A stretch of 64,000 bases of DNA, taken from NCBI GenBank assembly GCA_905181785.1, contig CAJIZC010000004.1, positions 1 through 64,000 on the forward strand. Reading direction: 5' to 3'. The first letter of the stretch is position 1; every line of letters begins with the position of its first letter. Below, piece after piece: positions 58,868 to 64,000 of this stretch. The position numbers and the translations under genes were made by a program. The DNA comes from an uncultured Candidatus Poseidoniales archaeon. GTDB taxonomy: Archaea; Thermoplasmatota; Poseidoniia; Poseidoniales; Poseidoniaceae. The notes below the pieces were generated by a model. It worked only from the letters and a program-made list of their open reading frames with translations. It made no database searches and was not told the DNA's origin.

Positions 58868-60895
58868 TCACTCGGCTGGTTCTCCAAGAGAGCTTGATGG
58901 TTGAACGCCACCCTTTGCTCGTGCGATTCGGTCTTCTTCGGCAGCAACTCGGATACCCTCTTCGAGGTCAACTCGGCTGGTGAGGTATGTTCCTAGCAAA
59001 ATCACGATGGTGATGGTGAGGATCGCCACACGGCTGTCAAACAGACCGCTGGTGATACCATAGAGGAAAGTTCCAATCATAGCCGCAGACTTTCCGAGGA
59101 AGCCAAAGAACCCGAAGAATTCAGATGTCCGTGTTTCTGGAATGAGCATTGAGAACATCGAACGAGCCTGTGCTCCAGCTGCTCCCATGGCTACACCAAC
59201 GAACAAACCAAGAATGATCCATTGCAAGGAAACTGTGATGCCCATTGGAGCCCAAAGGTTGTTGCGCATGAAGTCGGCATAGCCGTCCACTGGCCCACCT
59301 TGGTCAACGATGGTTGGGTGCTGGTTCCCCACTTCGGAGGCTTGGTCTTGTGGACCACCAACGAAGAGAATGGAGAAACGGTGGTCTTCTGCATCATCAA
59401 ACGATGCTACGATAGCGGATGCGTCATCGGGCGTAATGAATTTGGTATTGGCTTCCGCTTCTGAGGCTTTGTCTGCTAAGATTGAAGCGCCAACCAGTCC
59501 GACGAGGACGACGAGAATGATGAGCAGTGCACCTGGGAAACCAAGTTCCTTACCCTGAATATAGACCATCGTACCGCCAAGCAATCCAAGCAAAATAAGG
59601 ATGAAGAGACAAACCAAGACACCGGTTCCTATGGTGCTGGCGCCTGCACTCTCTGTGCTGTAATCAGGTGTCGGGAAATTACCTTCGAACGCATCTCGGA
59701 ACTCATCGTCACCTGCAGATGATTCCCCAATCCATCCTTCATATCCACGATCATAGAGCGTCGTCATGTTGTACTGCTGTAGGTCTTCGTCCCACTCAAA
59801 GGTGAAGTCGTGACCAGAATCTTCAGCAGCAACATCAGTTTCAAGTTCAAGCGGTGCGAAGCCTGCTGCAATAACGGCCACACCACAGTAAATCATCAAC
59901 GAGAGCATGAGGGCAAACTTTGTGCCCTTTATGTTCGCAAGCTTGCCAAACAGGATCGTCATTGGAATAGCAACGACGTTCACAGTGAGCAACAAAAATA
60001 TGTTCATGGCGGGGTTCAGACGGAGCACAGATTCCCCAAAGGCGCTGGCCATGCTGGCGATGGTGTTCACGCCGTCATAGAACAGAAGGTAGGCTGCAAG
60101 GAAAAGCGCCAAGACCTTGAATTTCTTGATTTCCCTGAAGGTCTGGAACACTTGCCCGTACGCCAGTTTCGTGGCGTGGGATAGACCCTGCCACTCCATG
60201 TTGGATGGGATTTCTGGTTCAGGCGTCCACTTGAACATGAGCGCACCAAAGCCCCACCACCACAATGAGGAGGTGACAAAGATGGCAGCGAGTTTGAAGT
60301 TGGTGTCCCAATTAAACGGACCCAAGAGAATGATGAGGTGGAAGACGAGCAAGAGTGAACCACCCATGAAACCGTAGGCATAGCCGACGCTTGAGACATG
60401 GTCCATGCAACGCTTTTCTGCCATGTAAGGCATGAAAGAGTAGTAGATGACGTTACCACCCGTGAACCCGATGGTACCGATCGCATACATGACGGCAAGA
60501 ATCATGTAACCTTGAGAACCAAAGTAGGGCGCAGCACCCATTAATGCGGTGAAGATAACACCGGTAAAAGTGTACCACTTCAGTAATTTCTTTTTGATTG
60601 GCATCCGGTCTGCAATAACACCCAGAGCAGGCGCAGTGACCACAACAAGAAGCATGGATGCAGTGAGGATGTATGCATAGAAGGTATCACCTGATTGGGT
60701 ACCGGTGGCCAAGTTGTACAAGTTTGCCATGAGCGCTGGCGCAATCACGGTCATGACGGTCAGTGCGTAGGCTTGGTTGCCCCAATCGTACCAGTACCAA
60801 CCTTGGAGGGCTTTTTTATCGACTTCAGGCATATCCTGAAGGGCTTCTTTGACAGAAAATGTATCCACGGAATTCGGAGCAGCGACATCGGACAT
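58868..60895 (-). CDS. UMF1/Atg22-type major facilitator transporter, enlarged loops
   Basis: A 675-residue MFS protein of the UMF1/Atg22 family, recognised by the N-terminal GWYWYDWGNQAYALTVMT signature, APALGVIADRMPIKKK and the C-terminal RSMFSMLIPETRTSEFFGFF block. Relatives number about 430-500 residues; this one gains two soluble inserts (about 355-425 and 475-545) rich in Asp/Glu and a pair of extra helices between them. Substrate unknown; Atg22-like proteins export amino acids. It heads the minus-strand run to surE. Confidence 0.88.
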   Translation of the reverse strand: MSDVAAPNSVDTFSVKEALQDMPEVDKKALQGWYWYDWGNQAYALTVMTVIAPALMANLYNLATGTQSGDTFYAYILTASMLLVVVTAPALGVIADRMPIKKKLLKWYTFTGVIFTALMGAAPYFGSQGYMILAVMYAIGTIGFTGGNVIYYSFMPYMAEKRCMDHVSSVGYAYGFMGGSLLLVFHLIILLGPFNWDTNFKLAAIFVTSSLWWWGFGALMFKWTPEPEIPSNMEWQGLSHATKLAYGQVFQTFREIKKFKVLALFLAAYLLFYDGVNTIASMASAFGESVLRLNPAMNIFLLLTVNVVAIPMTILFGKLANIKGTKFALMLSLMIYCGVAVIAAGFAPLELETDVAAEDSGHDFTFEWDEDLQQYNMTTLYDRGYEGWIGESSAGDDEFRDAFEGNFPTPDYSTESAGASTIGTGVLVCLFILILLGLLGGTMVYIQGKELGFPGALLIILVVLVGLVGASILADKASEAEANTKFITPDDASAIVASFDDAEDHRFSILFVGGPQDQASEVGNQHPTIVDQGGPVDGYADFMRNNLWAPMGITVSLQWIILGLFVGVAMGAAGAQARSMFSMLIPETRTSEFFGFFGFLGKSAAMIGTFLYGITSGLFDSRVAILTITIVILLGTYLTSRVDLEEGIRVAAEEDRIARAKGGVQPSSSLGEPAE

Positions 60896-60916
60896 AGACT
60901 CCGATGAACTCTTTAT

Positions 60917-60924
60917 CCTTATGA
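60917..60924 (-). promoter_or_regulatory. TCATAAGG element upstream of the UMF1 gene
   Basis: On the minus strand TCATAAGG begins 29 bases before the ATG at 60895. It is one base different from the TCATAAAG elements at 28026 and 49708. The 29-base distance would suit a leaderless transcript. Confidence 0.3.
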
Positions 60925-61005
60925 ATACAATACCGGCTCAACATCGGAAATGTCTACAATCACAGGGAACCATACGGGGCCCGTTGATGAGAAGAATCAA
61001 CAATC

Positions 61006-61383
61006 TCAAATGATTTTGTATCGGCCAAGCGCTTCCATGTAGAGGATTTCAGTGCTTGGTTGAATGTCCATGCCCTCATCGAGGGGGAGGATCATCATGG
61101 AATGGTCTTTCATGTTCATGGCGTGGACTTCATCACCATCGATGTGAGTGACCATTGCCTTGCCCTTTTCGATCATTGGGACGTGAATGCTATCGGTCAC
61201 TGAGCCAACGTGAGACATTTTCTTTGAGGAAAAGAGGGAAATAAGTTCGATTCGAGCTTTCGCAGATCCGTGCTTCCCAGGTTTGGAAGTGGAGATGCTC
61301 AAAATCTTGTACGCTTCGTTGTCAACAACGCAAAAGCGTCCAACTTTTAAAGTTCGAATTTCGACACGGTCTGTTCCTGGCAT
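61006..61383 (-). CDS. eif5a: Translation factor aIF5A (hypusine-containing)
   Basis: Archaeal IF5A, which helps ribosomes through stalled stretches. The hypusination loop is STSKPGKHGSAKA with the target Lys37. The N-terminal SH3-like barrel and the C-terminal OB fold (DSIHVPMIEKGKAMVTHIDGDE) are full length, 125 residues in all. Deoxyhypusine synthase is not in the window. It is downstream of the SDR gene on the minus strand, with a 64-base spacer. Confidence 0.96.
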   Translation of the reverse strand: MPGTDRVEIRTLKVGRFCVVDNEAYKILSISTSKPGKHGSAKARIELISLFSSKKMSHVGSVTDSIHVPMIEKGKAMVTHIDGDEVHAMNMKDHSMMILPLDEGMDIQPSTEILYMEALGRYKII

Positions 61384-61447
61384 AGAATCCCTCTATCAGC
61401 GCCCTCATGGTGCTCGCTTATCACCCTTCGCTCTTTTTCGGCTCAAA

Positions 61448-62194
61448 TTAGAGGTCCCTGACATCAAAACGCATCCCTGATTGGTCCATTGAGTGCGCAG
61501 TGACCAATTCATACAATTGCTTAGCAACAACATCACTGGCCACAAGATTGCCGTCTTCATGAAGTCCAATGAAGGTTTCAAGCGATGGGAAATCCTCTGG
61601 TGGAACCGAGCGTATTTCACGCTGCATGCCTGTGTCGACAACGCCAGGTGCGACTGAAATCGAACTGATGTTGACGGCTCGACCCTCTTCAGCGAGGCAT
61701 CTTGACCACATGTCAAGGCCAGCCTTCGAAACGCAATAAGCAGACCATGAATGAACAGGTCGCAGCGAAGCGCCGCTTGAAATTACAGTGACCCGCGATT
61801 GGTGGTCTCCGCCAAGCATTGGTCGCAACTGTTGTGTCAAATCTTGAACCCCAATGAGGTTCACCTGAATGCTGCGAGCCCACATTGCACCCTCGACCTC
61901 AGCCATTGCTTTGACCGGCGCAATAGCGCCAGCGTTGTGAACGATACCTGCAAGTTGTTCGGTGTGTTCAGCGATGCGCTCAACAGCTTTTGCGATCGAA
62001 TCAGGCCTCGATAAGTCGCAAGCGATTGAGGCGGAACCGGGAGCGTGTTGGATCAACATCTGTTCAATGGAATCAAGCGCTTCTGATGGTCGAGCAAGCG
62101 CCAGGACGTTGTTTCCATTCTGGGCAAGCAACAGAGCCAAAGCACGCCCAAGTCCCTTGGAAGCACCCGTGACGAGGTAGCAAGATTCGGTCAT
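61448..62194 (-). CDS. Short-chain dehydrogenase/reductase
   Basis: A 248-residue classical SDR. TGASKGLGRALA is the cofactor-binding loop; ALARPS after the second strand favours NADPH; the catalytic triad is Ser in VISSGASL, then YCVSK with Tyr and Lys. The NNAG element is HNAGAI. The layout resembles sepiapterin reductase/benzil reductase types (VAPGVVDTGMQ, then RS..D). The ATG at 62194 is chosen because it puts the Rossmann strand at residue 6 (ESCYLVTGAS). Substrate unknown. It is next to a membrane protein gene read the same way. Confidence 0.88.
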   Translation of the reverse strand: MTESCYLVTGASKGLGRALALLLAQNGNNVLALARPSEALDSIEQMLIQHAPGSASIACDLSRPDSIAKAVERIAEHTEQLAGIVHNAGAIAPVKAMAEVEGAMWARSIQVNLIGVQDLTQQLRPMLGGDHQSRVTVISSGASLRPVHSWSAYCVSKAGLDMWSRCLAEEGRAVNISSISVAPGVVDTGMQREIRSVPPEDFPSLETFIGLHEDGNLVASDVVAKQLYELVTAHSMDQSGMRFDVRDL

Positions 62195-62238
62195 GGTGTT
62201 CCGAATGGGGGCCAGATATTGAGGGTGCCGCTGTTCAA

Positions 62239-63303
62239 TCAATGCCACGGCCTTGACAAAGGTGTCAAATCATGAATCGCATCATCAATTTCTTGTCGCA
62301 CTCGAGCGACCTCGACGGATCCCAAGTCACCCTCCAAGCGTCGAATGAGTTTTCTGCACCGTGGCGTAGCGTCCCCTGACATGCAAAAAAGGGCCAATAA
62401 GAAGCGATGCGCTCGCCGCTTTTCATCAACGGTACCGCTGGTTTTCGAAGGCGCTTCACTTGGGAGCATGAGCAGAAATCGAATTTGGTTTGGATGCATG
62501 AACCTTGCCGTGTGTATCTGCTCATTGAGGCCATCATACACCTCATGGTACAATCCGCCAGAAAGTCCGTCAAGACCTTCAGGGAACGCATGTTCAACTA
62601 ATTTTGGAGTCAAGTCGTGACCGACAAGGCGAGAGCGCATGTCCCTGATCATTGAACGGGTACCAAACATATTGAGGAGAATGAAAAACGGCAACGCTAC
62701 GACCATGGAATAGGCACGAACAGCGACCCTCCCCACCAAGCGGCCCCACATCCTGCGGAGAATAATTTTGAACATTGTAGCCGAAGCAACAACTCGAACT
62801 TTGGACAGCAACTTCCGAATGACATTGCCAAGTTTCCCGATGCGTGCAAGAGGATCGATACCGAACATCGTGGCCTTGAACCCAGGAGCCCCAAGCGCAG
62901 CGTGAATCAACCAGTGAGGGATGGAATGTTCCAACTCAACCGATTCCAAATCCTCGTTCGGAATACCAAGAATACTCGCCATCCGTGCTGCTGTTTGAAG
63001 TGCATCGCGATAAATGAACACCAATTCAAACGCAGTAGCCAGCGAACTGGCCAACGTCAAGGCAATGAACACCACGGTGGGGGATAATTCGGATGCTGCT
63101 GGATGTTCGTACAAAAAGAATGCCAAGCCGATGACAGCCATACCGGAGATAAGCCCCGCTAGACCCGCCCGAACGATGACCAAGTTCCCGATGAGATCCA
63201 GTCGTGCATCGGCTTCTTGACGGTTTTCAATGTGAACTTCCGGGTTCGAGGCTACTGCTCCAACAAAACGAGTAATCGCCCATTCTTGGAGTCGTGAGAT
63301 CAC
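62239..63303 (-). CDS. Membrane protein of unknown function
   Basis: A 354-residue protein with hydrophobic segments at about residues 42-65 (VIVRAGLAGLISGMAVIGLAFFL), 75-97 (VVFIALTLASSLATAFELVFIY) and 198-212 (MVVALPFFILLNMF). Between lies a basic, amphipathic region (LARIGKLGNVIRKLLSKVRVV), and the C-terminal 140 residues are helical and soluble (LPSEAPSKTSGTVDEKRRAHRF). I cannot name a family. It lies between the 3-hydroxyacyl-CoA dehydrogenase and the SDR on the minus strand. Confidence 0.6.
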   Translation of the reverse strand: MISRLQEWAITRFVGAVASNPEVHIENRQEADARLDLIGNLVIVRAGLAGLISGMAVIGLAFFLYEHPAASELSPTVVFIALTLASSLATAFELVFIYRDALQTAARMASILGIPNEDLESVELEHSIPHWLIHAALGAPGFKATMFGIDPLARIGKLGNVIRKLLSKVRVVASATMFKIILRRMWGRLVGRVAVRAYSMVVALPFFILLNMFGTRSMIRDMRSRLVGHDLTPKLVEHAFPEGLDGLSGGLYHEVYDGLNEQIHTARFMHPNQIRFLLMLPSEAPSKTSGTVDEKRRAHRFLLALFCMSGDATPRCRKLIRRLEGDLGSVEVARVRQEIDDAIHDLTPLSRPWH

Positions 63304-63318
63304 AGCGCTTTTTCCCCT

Positions 63319-64000
63319 TCAGTAGGTGTAAAACCCTTCGCCAGACTTCCGGCCAAGTTTCCCTTGTTCGACCATGTCGATGAGCAACTGGGCTGGAGCG
63401 TATTTGTCGTCACCCATGCCATCATGAAGCACGTTCATAATGTGAAGAACGGTGTCAAGGCCAATTAAATCACAGAGTGCAAGCGGTCCAATCGGGTGGT
63501 TCATTCCGAGTTTCATAATGCCGTCAATCGCTTCAGGCTGAGCAACGCCTTCTTGCAAGGTGAGAACGGCTTCGTTGAGCATGGGGCAGAGAATGCGGTT
63601 GGACACGAAACCGGGTGCATCGTTGCATGAAAGAGCGGTTTTGCCCATTGTTTCTGAGGCTTCAATCACGGAGGCGTTGGTGGCATCGCTGGTTTCTTTC
63701 CCGTTGATGATTTCAACAAGTTTCATGATTGGCACTGGATTCATGAAGTGCATTCCAATCACTCTGTCCGGCCTGCTCGTTGCTTCTGCGATGGTTGAGA
63801 TGGAGATGGAGGAGGTGTTGGAAGCGAGAATCGTTTCCGGCTTGCAAATGGCGTCTAATTCGGCAAAAATGCTTTGCTTAAGGGCGAGGATTTCAGGAAC
63901 CGCTTCAACGACAAGGTCACAATCTGCACATGCTGCTCGGTCAATAGCCGTTGATATTCGGCCTCTTGCTGCATCGGCATCCGCCTGAGTCATCCGTTCC
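63319..64000 (-). CDS. 3-hydroxyacyl-CoA dehydrogenase (5' end outside window)
   Basis: The 3' part of a 3-hydroxybutyryl/3-hydroxyacyl-CoA dehydrogenase, which interconverts 3-hydroxyacyl-CoA and 3-oxoacyl-CoA with NAD. The frame is open to the window edge, so the N-terminal Rossmann motif (GxGxMG) is not included. Visible are [19 protein letters not shown] with the catalytic Ser/Asn zone, [17 protein letters not shown] with the catalytic His, [12 protein letters not shown] and the C-terminal [19 protein letters not shown] helices and [11 protein letters not shown]. With the thiolase at 46490 it could serve short-chain acyl-CoA metabolism. Confidence 0.94.
   Translation of the reverse strand, partial: ERMTQADADAARGRISTAIDRAACADCDLVVEAVPEILALKQSIFAELDAICKPETILASNTSSISISTIAEATSRPDRVIGMHFMNPVPIMKLVEIINGKETSDATNASVIEASETMGKTALSCNDAPGFVSNRILCPMLNEAVLTLQEGVAQPEAIDGIMKLGMNHPIGPLALCDLIGLDTVLHIMNVLHDGMGDDKYAPAQLLIDMVEQGKLGRKSGEGFYTY

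Noticed and set aside
1-64000. CRISPR array, insertion sequence, prophage or integrase
   Set aside because: No regularly spaced direct repeats, transposase, integrase or phage structural proteins were seen; gene content is housekeeping throughout.

Overview
The window reads as a gene-dense archaeal chromosome with almost no spacer (no gene-free stretch exceeds 300 bases). It is archaeal beyond reasonable doubt: SRP54, a replication factor C large subunit ending in a PCNA-type tail, SBDS, an Rrp4/Rrp41/Rrp42 exosome, proteasome alpha, L37Ae, Pcc1, prefoldin beta, archaeal S12/S7/EF-2, aIF5A with its hypusine lysine, TiaS, TrmY, isopentenyl phosphate kinase and an archaeosortase. The mid-range base composition, the mix with bacterial-type genes (long Lhr helicase, type I IPP isomerase, MamK/MreB-like actin, OPT and UMF1 transporters, heptose-bisphosphate-type phosphatase) and the large lectin/LamG surface protein best fit a marine Thermoplasmatota archaeon such as Poseidoniia (Marine Group II). 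That placement is inference and needs a marker-gene tree.

Layout. 0-8.4 kb: SRP54 and a Get3/ArsA-type ATPase on the minus strand, then an unknown membrane protein and a translationally coupled trio (zinc ribbon/transglutaminase protein, TrkA, TrkH). 8.4-12.1 kb: RFC large subunit and glycyl-tRNA synthetase on the minus strand, then a small ferredoxin. 12.2-22.1 kb: a 1760-residue Lhr-type helicase, a 1226-residue surface protein and a convergent archaeosortase. 22.2-27.9 kb: HAD phosphatase, TiaS, small membrane proteins, a RadB/KaiC-like protein with a broken Walker A, PurB and Dph6. 28.0-34.9 kb: the archaeal proteasome/exosome superoperon in a shortened form. 35.1-38.5 kb: a membrane protein, then Nudix, TPR and UbiD-family genes on the minus strand. 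38.7-42.6 kb: a short str cluster (S12, S7, EF-2) plus a MOSC protein. 42.6-48.5 kb: isoprenoid and acyl-CoA genes (an IPP isomerase-GGPP synthase fusion, isopentenyl phosphate kinase, thiolase with a DUF35-like partner), with KptA among them. 48.6-51.7 kb: a double zinc-ribbon protein, the MamK-like actin with a small coiled-coil partner, and a membrane zinc-ribbon protein. 51.8-60.9 kb: CoaBC and TrmY, facing a minus-strand run of UMF1 transporter, hexapeptide acyltransferase, OPT transporter, EamA exporter and SurE. 61-64 kb: aIF5A, an SDR, an unknown membrane protein and the 3' part of a 3-hydroxyacyl-CoA dehydrogenase that leaves the window.

Themes. RNA and translation are strongly represented: tRNA maturation (TiaS, TrmY, KptA, Pcc1), RNA decay (exosome) and EF-2 together with the last diphthamide enzyme. 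Archaeal lipid precursor synthesis is the second theme: the single-chain isomerase-prenyltransferase, isopentenyl phosphate kinase and possibly the UbiD-family decarboxylase and thiolase. The third is the cell surface: archaeosortase, lectin-like surface protein and membrane-anchored transglutaminase. The observations most worth a second look are the isomerase-GGPP synthase fusion, the MamK-like actin/coiled-coil pair, the archaeosortase beside a surface protein that lacks a sortase tail, the DUF35-like partner without its zinc cysteines, and an identical promoter-like octamer 39 bases before two start codons. I found no tRNA, rRNA, CRISPR array, insertion sequence or obvious mobile element.
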